Of a stretch of 64,000 nucleotides of DNA, positions 28,120 through 41,123 are shown one piece after another. The notes under the pieces were generated by a model. It was not told the origin of the DNA and ran no database searches. It saw nothing but the letters and a program-made list of their open reading frames with translations. Position 1 is the stretch's first letter, and each line of letters opens with the position of its first letter. The stretch is from contig CAJNOL010000139.1 of assembly GCA_905250125.1 (NCBI GenBank), forward strand, positions 143,483-207,482, in the 5' to 3' direction. The stretch is from Rotaria sordida (taxonomy: Eukaryota; Rotifera; Eurotatoria; Philodinida; Philodinidae). A program made the translations under genes and the position numbers.

Positions 28120-31100
28120 ATGTTCACATTATCACCAGGTGATGCTCTTGATTATGCAGCAGTTTTTGAAGATGCTGCTGAAGAATTACATATTCTTGGT
28201 AAACTAGTTCCACCACATTATCAATATACAGAATCAGCTGACGAGGTTTGTTGATATAATAATAATAATAATTAAACAAAAAACAAAAACATCGATGTTT
28301 TTTTTTCTCTATATTATTAAAGATTGTTCGTAATCAAATCGAACATGTATTAAATGCTCAACATAAAATTGAAGATGATTATGATGCACAAATATCACAA
28401 CGAAGTCAATTACATCAAAATAAAACACATGATACACTTCAACAACCAAATGCAAAAGAAAGTCAAAAATTAATGGAAGAATTAAGTGCTGAATTAAAAA
28501 AGACTACAGCGGATTTAAAAACAGGTGTTAATAAAATTAATCGAATGTTTAATCAAAATCCATTAACAGCAGATAATATGAAAAAAGTTGAACAAGATCG
28601 GTAAGCAACTATTTTTTTTAAGGTTCACACTTATGAGCAACCTTTAATGCGATGAAATTCTATGTTTTATTATCATGACATTGAATAATAATTTTTCTAT
28701 CAATCTTATTCATTTGTTTAAGTCAACTAAGATCTTTATTCATATAAAACAAAATTCTGGCATTGAACTACGTAAACGAAAAAGCATGCGTAGAGATAAG
28801 TCAAACAGTTTTGTTTGGCTTAGTGCCGAATATGACAAGTAACATCCATACAAAACTGTCTTTAAGGCAACATCAATAATTAAAATAATTTTTCTAGTCT
28901 CATGCTCTTTACAGACAAATGATTCAAGACAAATCAATTGAAATTTCTTGAAGGAATGTTTCTTAATATAAATACTCTTTAAATATTTAATGTCAATACT
29001 CTAGGTTCAAAAAATATCGCCGTTTTCCATTATCTAACAAAAAGACCGCGGAAAATAGTAAGAAAAACAGTTCATAGAGCGTGATGACAGGTTATGGTGA
29101 CATAAGATGAAATTTAATGCTGTAATATAGTCGTTTCTAGCTATTTCCGAATATTGGAATGTTCCTTTTAGGAAGTGTCCATATTATCCAATTGAGATAA
29201 TTATCAGTCACTAAAGATCCTTCAAATCTCTCTTTCTTTTTACATATAACTTTTTAAAAAATCGAAAGTTTTCCTCAAATTATAAAAGACTTTGCTTCTG
29301 GTCTATCTTCATTATCATTATTAATCAAAAATATTCATTTCTAATATTAGATTTTTTTACATGATCATTAACAACGGAAGAAACGATTGACATTATATAA
29401 GTTTAATAATATATGCCTCTAGGGAATTGTTCTATGTATGTCAAGAAGCAGAAGTTAAAATTGCAAGATGTCATCGAATAATATATTCACAAAAGAACGA
29501 ATTTGACTATATTTATTTTTTAACATCATTTAACGTTATTCACACAAAAAAAAGAAGAAAAAGTTAATAATGAAATATTTGTTTTATTTCTTTAGTATTT
29601 ATTTTGAAAAATTATTAACAAAATCAATTCTTGCTCTTAATGATCATAAATCTATTGAACCACTTAAAATGATGGTTGAAAAAGAACAAGAATCAAAAAG
29701 TCAATTTATTCATGTCGTTCGAAGGTATGTCTACTTATTACATAAAATACTAATAATATCTTTATTTTAATATGCATAATAAACTAATGATAGGTTTTTT
29801 AAATTCGTATGAACAGTTTATAATTTGATGTTTACTTCAATGAAAATGATAATCCTTTTTTATATATAATAAAAGATAAATTGTAATACGCCATTAAATA
29901 ACAACGAAATATGATCTGAGAAAGTCTTTAAGAGATACTTCATATAATTAAATACATGCTTTCGTTGTTATTTATATTTAGTTCACTCAAAATATTTTAG
30001 AGAGTTCGTTCTAAGCACAAATGTTGAAAGCTTTCTTGTCGTTTTTTTTTTCATAAACAAAAAGATCAGATAATTAAAGATCATTGTAATGTATAAGTAA
30101 TTGCAAGTGGCATTGACTTTAAGAGCTATTCAATTCAAAAAATTATTAAGAAAAATAAGAATAAGATTTAATTATTTGTTAAAATAATCCAACTCCGTGT
30201 CTTCAATACACAGCTTTGGCTTTAAATATATGCTATTCATTAAAGGGTCAACAAGAACTTAGTTTAATTGCGTTATTTCGGCTGAAAAGTTCAAATGATA
30301 CAAAAAAGCATTGGGTTCATCTATTTCAACATTGTTTTTTGATAAATTGAGAGAAATACTTAGGTTAAAATATTCATTATAGATTTGTTCATTAAATTTC
30401 CGAATTGTTTTTAGATACATTAGAAAATTTTAATAAGGTATTCATATAAAAATATGCTATTCTTTTGCATTTTTTTTTTAAATATTTTTTTTTCTATCAT
30501 TTATTATGAACAATAAATAAATTTAATTATATCTAGTGAAGAAGAAAGTCGTCAACGAATAAAAGAATTAGCACAAAGTATTCAAAATATTCGTCAAGAA
30601 AAAATTACGGAATTAGCACGACGTGCTGAAGTAATAGCTTATCAAAAAGATCAATTACAAGAAGCAAAAGCTAAAGCACAACTTGAAATTACATATGAAA
30701 AGAAAAAATGTGAAAATCATCTTGAACAAATACGTGAACGTTGTTTTATTGCTGAACAAGACATGCGTCGAGAACAAGAGGTAATGAATAATAAATTCTT
30801 TTTGTGTTTTATTATTTTTCAAATTTCATTGTTTCTTTATTTTCTTCATAATAGGCATTAGAAAATCGTTCCGAAGACGAAATGAAATGTAATTCCGAAA
30901 CAGAAAATTTCTTACGTGTTTTTATAAAAGTATTAAAAAAATGTCGTATTTTTTAAATATAAAATTTTATTTTTAACTAGGATACAGGTCAAAAAACTGA
31001 TGAATGGCTTGAAAAATATAATCAAGAAACAGCTGCCTTACAAACTCAATTAGATAAGTTAAAAGCTGCACGTGCAACTGATTTAGCAACTTATCAAAGA

Positions 31101-31373
31101 ATTGCTGCTGATGTAAGAGAAAAACTAAAAAACAATGTGTTAATTATGAAACTGTTTGTTTTGTTTTTTTTTTCGTAGTTTACTCAATATGAAAAAGTTG
31201 TACGTGATGATCGAGCAGAAAAAGAACGTCGTCGACGACAATTGGAACGTGAAGAACAACAAATGACTGCTGCTGTTAAAATACAATCATGGTGGAGAGG
31301 AATGCTTGTGAGACATGCAATTGGACCATATAAAAAGAAAAAAGGAAAAAAAGGCAAAAAGAAGAAAAAATGA
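28120..31373 (+). CDS. IQCG: Dynein regulatory complex subunit 9 (IQ motif protein G), 392 aa
   Basis: A component of the nexin-dynein regulatory complex of motile cilia, which links doublet microtubules and controls dynein. Seven exons joined in frame: 28120-28245, 28323-28600, 29596-29724, 30537-30780, 30855-30929, 30981-31112 and 31179-31373. The protein is almost all charged helix or coiled coil. Near the C-terminus it has a calmodulin-binding IQ motif (A-V-K-I-Q-S-W-W-R-G-M-L-V-R, about 360-373), then G-P-Y-K and a Lys/Gly-rich tail. The W-W-R-G core with a basic tail, and the preceding Y-E-K-V-V-R-D-D-R-A-E-K-E-R, are as I remember DRC9/IQCG from other animals; DRC10/IQCD is the main alternative. 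Introns 2 and 3 are unusually long (995 and 811 bp). The exon 5 donor at 30930 is the least certain; using GT at 30919-30920 would drop four residues. AATAAA follows at 31434. Confidence 0.85.
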
Positions 31374-33428
31374 AAAAACAATTATCTAGAATTTTCTTTT
31401 TGTGAAAATTTGCTTTTTTTTTCTATTTTGAATAATAAATAACATTTGATTCACATAAAATATGTTCATTAAAAATGAGCTATTTAATATTCATAAATTT
31501 TAGCGTTTCCGGGTAAAGAAAAATGAAGTCATTTGTTGACAATACTTTTAAGGGTACTCAAATATAAATAGGAGAAAAAAAATTAGAAGACAAATAGTAA
31601 TAAAAAAATTAAAAAAAAATTTTTAATGTCAGTTATGAACTATAATCAATATTAATAAAGCTTCTTTTTTTGTTTTTGTTTTAAATACATCATTGGTGTC
31701 ATTGTATATAATGTTTATCAATAAGAATTTATGTTTTTAGTAGGTTTTTTTCAATTGAAAGAAAAGAAAAAAGTTTCTTTATCAATGTTTATCTAAGAAA
31801 ACTTAATGTATACAGATATGAGTCTAATTAATTATGAAGATAGTATCAAATGCATGTGAATATTTTATGTGTATTTATTTGCATCATTTTGTTTCATAGG
31901 TAGATGTCATCAAAATGTCAGTAGTATTCATCAAAAATAAGATAGAAAATATTGATGAAGAAGAGAAAAAAAGAAGTTCTTTGATACTTATCCTAAGAAT
32001 AATAAATGAGAAAACACCTAAAGTAAGTTTTTATTATATGAAACATTTTTTTCTATTCTACTTCTAATTACATAACATATTCTTGTGTTTTTTTCTATGC
32101 CTACTCATATAAAAAAAATATTTTATTATGGAAGTCAGAAATAATATTTGTGTCAAACGGAAATGTTTTTCATGGCAGATGGTTTAACAATATTGACTAT
32201 AGAGTTCAAAGTACTGTTTCACAGTTATAGATTAAACACCTGCTTTCTACATAGCATACCAGTTTTTAGATATGTTAATGAACAAATGAATATATTGCAG
32301 TATCAGATACGTGATTTAAACATTAATGAATTCAGTATATTTTTCTTTTTTTTTAAATACTATTTCAGATTACAGAAAAATGAGCACACAATGATCAAAT
32401 GTCACACCTATAGGGTTGTAAATAATGCCGACGAAGACGAGGAAGCTTTCTTTGCACAATAAAATATTTTACTCCATTTTTTTCTCTATTGTTCTCTGAG
32501 TTAGTTGCCCGGATAAACGGTATCATTCAAGTCAGACCTAGTTTTATTCGTTTCTTTTTATTTTTCTCCTTTTTATAATTATGTGTTCCATGTCTGCAGT
32601 TGATTTACTTTCGGAGAAACTTTTTAAATTAAAAACATATTCCCTATTATATTGTTTGACTTTCTAACAACTTTTTTTCTTAATCATTTTTCATTTCTTC
32701 TCCTTGAAAATAAAAATAGTTTTTTGATGCCTCGAATAAGTATTATTTTTTTTCTTTTTCATCAATATGTTTTCCTAACCTATCATTAGTATATCGCTTT
32801 CTTTTAGTTATTATATAAATCTTTCTTAAGAAAAATTAATGAATAAGTATATTAAAAATAGTGCAAATTTGTTTTTCTTTTTACAGCATTCTTTTTTGCA
32901 AATAATCCCCTGAGGAAATGACTTTTGACAGCGAGACTTCATAAAAAATATAGCATTCATATAGATGTAAAGAACCTATTACAATTAAAGCGTAATATGA
33001 CACTCATATGGGAAAGAAAAAAATATGTCAAAAAGTACTTCTTTTGAGAGGCACTTTTCAATAAACTACTAGATTATTCAATAAAAGTAAGAATAACCAT
33101 GTTGATTAAAGAAATTAGTGTTGATTAAAAATGAAAATTATACTTCAATAAAGAAATATGTGATTTAATAATATTAGTTCATCACAAAGCATTGCATTTC
33201 AAACTAGACAAACGTTAATATTGCTCTAGATTTTTTTTCTTTACTACAATGGGTAAATCGCTGGTTAACCTATAATATATTTTAATACAAAAATTATCTT
33301 TCATATGTGTAGTTTAACTATGATTCAGTTTTCTTTACATAAAAGTTAAAATCCTTGTTTTGAACAACACATTAATATCATATATTTGTTTCTTTTTCAT
33401 TTAGATATTCTTCATTAAGTAATTTAAA
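31374..33428. other. 2-kb intergenic region
   Basis: Holds the DRC9 3' end (AATAAA at 31434-31439) and the upstream region of the next GPCR. An open frame at 32148-32462 lacks protein character and is not called. A CATTTAG acceptor ends at about 33404, 24 bp before the GPCR start. Confidence 0.5.
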
Positions 33429-34981
33429 ATGGGCGATTCTGATATGTTAAATTCATGTTCACGCTTTGAACCACCATTCTATTTATCTGCAATGTGTCGA
33501 CAGAGATCAACGAATAATACAGAGGAGTGTAAAGATTTCGTAACGTTGATATTTTTTTTAAAGGCTGATTGTTATATAAGTCGAATATTTTATCCAGTAA
33601 CTATATTCTTAATTGTGATTGGTACAATACTTAATTTATTTTCTTTATATTGTTTTCTTAAAATGAATAAACGTAATTCTCAAAATGTTTATTTATCGGT
33701 ATTATCATTAGGTGATACAATTAATCTACATATTAATTTTACTCTACCAATATTAAGACAAATTGGAACATTTGATGATTATTTTCGTAATTCAAATATT
33801 TTATGTCGTTTAACGGGTGTATTCACAGAATTTTTTTTAATATTTCCAACATGGATTATTGTTTTATTAACAATGGAACGTTTAATTTGTATATCATGGC
33901 CATTAAAACGTCGTCCATCTTATACACAAATACGAGCAAAAATATCTATAATTATATTAGCAATAATTGTCATATTATTAAGTATATATCGTTTATTTGA
34001 TTTAAAAGGTATTGATCAAGTTAGTGTATTTTCTGTTGTTGCATGTAATGGTACACATAAATCAATTGATTTTATGAGAGATCTTAATTTAATGATATGG
34101 GCTATAGTACCTGAATGTTTTACATTAATAATGAGTTTAATTATAATATATCAAATAAAATTAGCTACACAAAAATTTCAACCAAATCCTTCTAAAGCTC
34201 GTCAATCACAATATAATCAAGCAACAAAAACAGTTTTACTTATATCAATTTTATTTCTTTGTTTTCATACACCAACTGGTATATATTTGATATTCTATAT
34301 GATAAATATTTAAATTTTTATTTTTGTTTCTAGGTATAATGATTGCTCTAGATTTAATTTATGGACATAATGAAAAAACATTGGGTATAATGATAATTCT
34401 TGTTTCAAGAAAATTGACTATTATTCTTTATGAAATAAGTTTATGTTGTAAATTTTTTATTTATAATCAAACATTTCGAAATTTTAAGTAAGTTTTTCAT
34501 TGATTTATCGATTTCTATAAATTTTTTTTTAGCATTGTTTATATTAAAATATCTATTGAATTAATTATTGTTTTGTTTTGATTTTCGTAGAGGAATTTTA
34601 CATACATCAATTTTTCGTTTTACTCGTCGAACAAATTCAGCTAAATTAGGTCGACCTGCTCTTGAAAATTCACGTGATTGTCCACAACATCGAACAATTC
34701 ATTTCGGTCCAAAAAAACAATCAATTACTTCTCCTGGAAGTCAAACTGATTCATTGTTAAAAAGTGTTGAAGAACATCATAATATCGTTAAAAATCATAC
34801 TCAACGAACACGATCAACAAGTCTATCAAGAATAAATCGAGAACATCAAACAATGGCTGTTCATATGAATAAAGCAACCGAATCTATACAAGTATCATCA
34901 ACACGAACACCTGAGTTGTTAAGATATTCAAAAGAAAAACGACAACCATTATATCTTACAGGACATCAAATAACGTTATGA
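33429..34981 (+). CDS. Rhodopsin-like (class A) G protein-coupled receptor, 464 aa
   Basis: Three exons in frame: 33429-34278, 34334-34487 and 34591-34981, with short introns of 55 and 103 bp. The extracellular N-terminus has several cysteines and an N-N-T sequon. TM1 begins near residue 53 (F-Y-P-V-T-I-F-L-I-V-I-G-T). TM3 ends L-L-T-M-E-R-L-I-C-I, so ERL takes the place of DRY. TM6 reads I-L-F-L-C-F-H-T-P-T, the Cys-x-x-Thr-Pro pattern typical of invertebrate FMRFamide/peptide receptors. TM7 runs through exon 2 and ends C-K-F-F-I-Y-N-Q-T-F-R, a variant NPxxY, then a basic Ser/Thr-rich tail of about 130 residues. The ligand is unknown. It is not a close copy of the receptor at 11.3-13.8 kb. 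An acceptor lies just upstream of the ATG. Confidence 0.85.
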
Positions 34982-35564
34982 AAAAAAATAATTAACTTAA
35001 ATGTTTAAAGATATTGATTGTTGTTTCTGTTTTTTTTTGTTGTTGTTGTTGTCGTTGTTATAGTCTCAATAATTTATCAGATCAGTATTTAGTAACTTAT
35101 TTCGTTTTTTATATTAGTTATCAATATTTCAAAATAATAAATTATTACATGTTATGTTGTTCTTGTTTGTTTTAGGTTTATAATTAATGTTATGAATTTG
35201 AATTTATTTATTCGGTTGAGTATGTTCATGTATATTTATAGAATAGTTCCTGATTTTGATTAATGATATTGATATAATGCTTCAATTTCCTCTTTCCTGA
35301 TCAAAATGCTCAAATATGAACATAAATAAACCATTTTTTTTTTAGTTCATTTTATAAACTATACACAACCTGAGGCTAAGTAAATCGAATTGATTGTCTG
35401 AACAATATAAGAATAAAACCTCATATGTATATAGTTGCCAGAATAAATAACCTTCAACAAGCATGCACGGATTTCAATTGAATCTGTCCTTCTACTTGAA
35501 CAGGTTTCTTCTTTACTTTCTTACTCACTCTCTCTGTCTCTTGCACTTTCATACTCAGTATTAT
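34982..35564. other. Convergent intergenic region
   Basis: 3' ends of the GPCR (+) and the disordered protein (-) face each other. Contains a (TTG)n tract near 35037-35056. No gene. Confidence 0.5.
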
Positions 35565-36473
35565 TTACGAATTGGCAATAGTAGTAGTCACCATCATTAT
35601 AGTTTGTTGTTTATCAGGTGAGTCATTTTGATTTTTTGATAAATTTGTTCGTTGTCGAGTATATTGATGATCTAATTGATGTTGTCGTTGATAAGGTTGA
35701 TTTGGCGTTGTTGTATGTAATATACGAACTTGTTCACGAGAATGATTAACATAATTAAGAAAATTTTCTGGATTTCGTATATCGTTTTTAAATGTTGATG
35801 ATATATTTGATGTTGTTGAATTCTTTTTCTCACCTAATACACGTCGTAAAACTATATCATCATTTTGTGGACGTTTTATACGTGCAGAAAAATTTTGTTG
35901 TTTTAAATTACGTTGACGTTCAATTTGTTTTATTGATTGACGAATATAATCATATACTGTACGATATTGATAATGATATTTTCGTTGTGATGAATTAGAT
36001 GTATTATATGATGATGAACTAGCAGTTTTTAAACGAGGTAATTGTTGTTGTTGTTGTGAATGTTGTGAATGTTGACTACGTGGTGATGGTGATCGTGAAG
36101 TAGATATATGAGAACGATAATCACTATTATTTGTAGCAGATTTTTCTCGTTTTGGTTCTTCCATATGTGTATTACGATATACAACATCAGGTGCTGGTGC
36201 TATTTGTGCTATTTTATCAGAATGTCGTTGCCAACCAGAAGGTGATATTGATGAATCACGACTATCAGAATTATTAACATGTACACGAAAAGTAGGTGCT
36301 GTTGCTAGACGTTTTTTTTGTTGACGTGAACGAAGTTCGACAGAAGGATTCGAACGTAGTTGTTGATCTTTAGTTGGACTATTATTATGTGGTAATTTTA
36401 ATAAAAGTACACTAGGAGGTGGGGTATGTTTTTTACGAAAATATAATGTTAAATCGATATCCGTAGCAGCCAT
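35565..36473 (-). CDS. Disordered basic protein of unknown function, 302 aa
   Basis: Single-exon open frame with an ATG at 36473 and codon use like the other genes. No domain recognised. It opens M-A-A-T-D-I-D-L-T-L-Y-F-R-K-K and is then dominated by Ser, Arg, Gln, Asn and Thr. There is an S-P-S-P-R-S-Q-H-S-Q-H-S patch, a run of five Gln near residue 138, and a central region predicted helical and basic (Y-D-Y-I-R-Q-S-I-K-Q-I-E-R-Q-R). No signal peptide or membrane segment. Composition suggests an intrinsically disordered cytoplasmic, cytoskeletal or nuclear protein; nothing firmer can be said. Confidence 0.65.
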   Translation of the reverse strand: MAATDIDLTLYFRKKHTPPPSVLLLKLPHNNSPTKDQQLRSNPSVELRSRQQKKRLATAPTFRVHVNNSDSRDSSISPSGWQRHSDKIAQIAPAPDVVYRNTHMEEPKREKSATNNSDYRSHISTSRSPSPRSQHSQHSQQQQQLPRLKTASSSSYNTSNSSQRKYHYQYRTVYDYIRQSIKQIERQRNLKQQNFSARIKRPQNDDIVLRRVLGEKKNSTTSNISSTFKNDIRNPENFLNYVNHSREQVRILHTTTPNQPYQRQHQLDHQYTRQRTNLSKNQNDSPDKQQTIMMVTTTIANS

Positions 36474-37851
36474 TATTTGTATTTGCGTTATTCGTCGTTT
36501 TATACGTTAGAGAACAGTGAACTGATGTATGCTCACATTTCTTTTTTCTGTAACTAGACACTTGAATGACAAGTGTTCTACATAATAGTTACAATTACAG
36601 AACCACGTTAATTCCATTTAAAAAAAAAAGTTTTTTTTATGTTCGATAGTGTTATTATTTCATTCTATCCTATCGCATACACACATTTTCTTTGTCTGTT
36701 TCGATTGACTCGAGGTGCCCCCTTTCAGATTCTTCTTTCTTGTTCTTCAATTTTCTTCTTTTATAATGATGATCGTCGTCATACATTTTTTAATTGTATA
36801 TCCAAAATTGTAGTAATAACTTTTTTAAATGTAAATTTTCTATGCATCAATAAATTGTTAAAGTAAAAAAAGAAAAATGAATAAACTATGCATGAATTTT
36901 GTTTTTGGCTTTTTGTTCAAATCTTTTTACTCATGTTCATTAAATGGATGAATACAGATTTAGGCACTTCTGCAGATTGACGATACCCTCGAAACTAATT
37001 GGTCAAACTGGCAAGGCACATTAAAGAGTGTGAATGCCGCTGTTCTGTAGATGTACTTAGATTTAACTTCATGATGATTCAATAAAGATTTTTGATTTAT
37101 GAGAATTATATGTCATCTTATTAAAAGATAAGAATTGAGATTTAAGGCACTTCAATTCCTTTTTTTGTCTTATTGAATTTCAATCAACTCGAAGTAACCA
37201 ACAATTTTCTTTTTTTTTTTGTGCTTTCACTCTTGACATCAGATTCAAGAACAAAGATTACTTTTCATGGTCGTCGATCCTCAAGAGTAAATAAATATCC
37301 TTTTGTTCGATTGACCAAGGATTTGATCTTGTTCTAAGGGTGAAAAAGAAAAAAAAAATTATAACACGTTTCCTTTTCGAAAAAAAAAGAAAGAAAAAAG
37401 ATGAATGAAAAAAAAAGTTCTCATTTCCTGTTTCTGTTTATATTTTGCAACTATCATCATTGATATGGTTCGTAGTCATCATTTTTTATTTTCTTCTTCT
37501 TGCCTTATGTCAACAATATACACTAACACAATAGCAAGGTGAGAATAGACTAGAGCAAGAAAAGAAGAAGAAGAAGAAAAAAGAATAAACGAGAATCGAG
37601 TGTTGTCACTACAGCTCTGATCTCAATACAATCCCTAACTCATTCATTTAAGTTTTTAATGCTTATAGAAAAAGAAAAAACAACGTTGAAAAGTAATCAT
37701 CATCGCTTGTGATCGTTAAAGTTACGAAAAAAAACAGCATCAAAACATTTGCCTATCCGTTTTCGTCTACTGCATTATAATATTTCAAATGTTGATTTAA
37801 ATAATCGTGCGTTTGTTTTTTCGTCTGTTATTCTTAAATTTTTGTCACCAG
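36474..37851. other. Intergenic region and 5' untranslated exon of the next gene
   Basis: Lies between a minus-strand and a plus-strand gene, so it probably contains both promoters. Poly-A/T and GAA-type simple tracts (about 37565-37580). The last bases form an untranslated exon that ends in the donor CACCAG|GTAAGT at 37851/37852. An open frame at 36639-36866 is not convincing. Confidence 0.45.
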
Positions 37852-37924
37852 GTAAGTTTATATATAGTTTGTTTTTTTGTTACTTATCATAAGTCGTTTT
37901 TTTTTTCAAATAATCAGCTCATAC

Positions 37925-40036
37925 ATGCCAACATCAAGTCAATCTAAAATTCTTTCTGTTATTGATTATCAACTGATCCAACAACAAGCTACTGGTCAAG
38001 ATGAAATAACAAAACCAACTGTTCATATTACTAGTAGTAAAATTTCAGGAAATGAATCAAAACGACGTTCTCAAAAAGATGATCCTCGTTCATCAATAGA
38101 GAATAAAAATAATGAAGATAATCATTCTCCATCACCTACTAATATAACTGATCGACGACTAAGTTCCAGCAAAAATACCGATGGTAAGATTTATATATAG
38201 TTAAAATTTTTTCGAATCATTATTTTCAAAAAAAAAAAAACAAACAAACAACAAATTCTAATTTTTTCCAGCAAGGTTAAGAAATGTTCGGAGATATCAG
38301 AGGCATTACAGATGTATGCATCATGATCAGCATCATCCTTCTATTCGTAAGGGTATGGTTATCATACTTGCTCACTATGCTTAAACTTTTCTTATCGTAT
38401 ATCATAATCGCTAAAAAAAGAATAGATTTGAACATAATTTAACTATATAATTTCTTTTATATTAGGTTTACAATCAGCACGAACATCTCAACGTAGTGAT
38501 ATATTACATGTACCTGTAATAAATCTTAATGATATAGCACATAATCAACCACGAATACCATCAAGTTCTACTAATGTAAATGATAATCGACAAAGCCGAA
38601 CAGTTAATAAAAATGAACGAACAAAACCTTCAGTAGTTGATTCAACAATACAATCATTTCAATATCGTCGAAATTCATTAAATTCAGACAATGATGATCA
38701 AATTGAAAGTGAACATAAATCAAAACAAATTAAAAAATATCCAACACCAATGAGTGCTGAAGAAAATACATCATCACCATCGGATGTTGATTATGGTGAT
38801 GATGATGATAATAATTTAAAACGTGAACGTCGACCAAGTTTATTAAATGACAATGCTCGTCGTTTACTTATTTTGGGTACAATACGTCCATCAAAAACTT
38901 TTTATAAAAATTTATCTGATGCTGATGCTGATCATCTTATGGAATATTTTCGTCGAATGAAAACTACACATCAACGAATGACATCAGAAGAAATACATCA
39001 AGAATTAACAACTAAATTTGTTGAATATAAACCAAAGATTTGTAAGTTTTTTAAAAAATTCAATTTTTTCAGTGATAACAAATTTTAATGAAATTTTGTA
39101 AAAAGATTTTTTTATATATTTTTAGTTTTTGATTCAGCTACTGTAACAAAAAGTCAAGTAACACATATTGAAAAAATCATTGAAGAATATGCTGATACAA
39201 TTCGAACACATAAAGCTGAATTTGTTAAACTTGAAAATCCAATGCGTTTTGTTATAAAACAAGTTGATAATAATAAACCCTTAATAACAATACCACGTGA
39301 ATATAATGATTGTTTTATAACACTTGTTACTCGATCAGATCCATTGCGTAAATCAAATTTAGTTACTGAACTTATTAAAGATAAACTTTTAGAAGATGTC
39401 AAAGCTAATTCATTAGATATCAGGTCATATGATATAATAGGCGCTTAAAAAGAAAAAGAAAAATAACTTTCTCATTTTCATTTTAGTTATTTTCCCGGTG
39501 GTGTTAATTATGATGTACCACGTGATGAAATTGATGAAAATGGTCAAATGAATGTAGAAACATATCAAAAATTAAAAAAACGTTTAAATAATCGTCAAGT
39601 TTGGTATTTTAATGGACCACCAGAAAAAAAACCCAATGCTTTATTGGCTATTCTTCCACCAGATATAACAATTAATATTGATCATCAACGTTTATATGAT
39701 ACTCTTGTTGAACGTTTAAAAACTTTATCAACACAAGAAAATTCTAATCGTGAACAACAAATACTATCAATTCAATTTGTTCCATTAAATTGTATATTAA
39801 ATTCAAATGACATATCAAATCAATATATTGTTGAATGTAATACAATTGAAACAAAACAAAAATTAATGGAGAAACCATTAAAAATTGTTTTAAATAAACA
39901 ATCAATTATTATTGAATTACATTCCTATGATGAAAATATTCATAGAGAATATGAAAAATTTATTAAATCAGAAAAATATCGTGAATTAATTAAAAATCAT
40001 GATGTAGCTGTTAAACGAAAATCAAAAACAAAGTAG
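37925..40036 (+). CDS. Unknown protein with disordered N-terminus and folded C-terminus, 587 aa
   Basis: Five coding exons in frame: 37925-38183, 38272-38352, 38466-39041, 39126-39423 and 39487-40036. A 66-bp intron in the 5' untranslated region (37852-37917, GTAAGT...TCAG) precedes the ATG; this is the only upstream acceptor in the window with an obvious partner donor. Residues 1 to about 240 are Ser/Asn/Gln-rich with an acidic D-Y-G-D-D-D-D-N-N patch. From about 245 (R-R-L-L-I-L-G-T-I-R-P-S) to the end the sequence looks folded, with alternating helical and strand-like segments. Markers are Y-F-P-G-G-V-N-Y-D-V-P-R-D-E, V-W-Y-F-N-G-P-P-E-K-K-P-N-A and L-P-P-D-I-T-I-N-I. No catalytic or nucleotide-binding motif recognised. 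I cannot name the family. Confidence 0.75.
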
Positions 40037-40712
40037 CGAACGTAACATCATTTCTTTTGTGTTTTTCTTTTTAAAATAATAATAATAAATATATACATGA
40101 TGCAGAAAATAATAGTATGTGTTATCATCAAATGAAAGAAACTAGACTGAAGGCAGGTACCTAATGGAAGGTGAAAGCTGACTCTTTCAAACTATGGCTC
40201 TCTTTAAATACGGTTAAAACGTATTATATGCTATCAATAGATAAGTCTATTTAAATTTGATGGTTTAAGGCCCCCCCCCCCCCTCAGAAAAGTCGATTTT
40301 CGTCAAAAAAATCATTTTTGAGATAGACATATGAGCATGTTGCCTGATTTGTCTAATGTATGAATTCATAAAAATAGTTTTGATTTTCGAAGGTTTTTTG
40401 GAGTTTTATGAATGATCTTTGGAACCACTATCCATTCCAAAATACAAGACCATCGTTTGCTTTTTGAATAACTTTTGATAGGAACAAGATAGAGAGCTGC
40501 GGTTTTCACCGTTGCAAAGAGAAGGCCTAGGCGCATAAACACGTGCTGAAATTTGATTGGTCAGCGATAAAGCAATCAGATTAATTGTTGATGAACATTT
40601 TGAAAACGATTTTCTGGAGCCATTTTTCAGTTGTCCTTGATTGTTAATGTGATCGTTCGATAGGAAATGTTGTTCTCTTTCGATCTGCGCAAGGCCAACA
40701 TTGCTAGCTTGT

Positions 40713-41098
40713 TCCATTCAAGAGTTATGAGGGTTTTCCTGAGACTCCTAAAGTCAGCCCATCGATCTAGAATCGCCCTGAAAAGTATCTAGGTAGGGGT
40801 AATTCATCATGCTGAGTTGACTGGTGAAATTTGTTTTTCGGCTCGAAATGATCTGACTCTATTATCTCAATAATACCAAAATTTTCACAATCTGGCGGTA
40901 TATAGCGTAATGAGTCGACATTTCAGGAATATTGAGACAACAGTGCCAAGTGATTTCGGGTCTAAAGACAAATACCACCATTCAACTCAGCATGCTAAAT
41001 TACTGCTGCTAAGATGCTTTTTCTGAGTGATTTTTGGTCGATAGGTTAAAAAAATAGGGAGTCTCAGGAAAATCCTTATAACTCTTGAACGGAGCGTG
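40713..41098. repeat. Long imperfect palindrome inside the TTAA element
   Basis: Nested complementary blocks: CAAGAGTTATGAGGGTTTTC-CTGAGACTCC (40713-40750) pairs with GGGAGTCTCAGGAAAATCC... (41058-41097). CATGCTGAGTTGA (about 40809) pairs with TCAACTCAGCATG (about 40982). The arms are about 110-170 bp and diverged, which suggests an old foldback. Confidence 0.7.
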
Positions 41099-41123
41099 TG
41101 GGTGTAAATCTTCCCGTGTTGAT

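Noticed and set aside
32148-32462. 104-codon frame between DRC9 and the second GPCR
   Set aside because: Begins without a true ATG, has long Phe runs from poly-T, and shows no conserved-looking segment.
40406-40717. 103-codon minus-strand frame inside the TTAA element
   Set aside because: Lies partly in the palindrome arm and has no transposase motif (no DDD/DDE-type catalytic region). Most likely chance.
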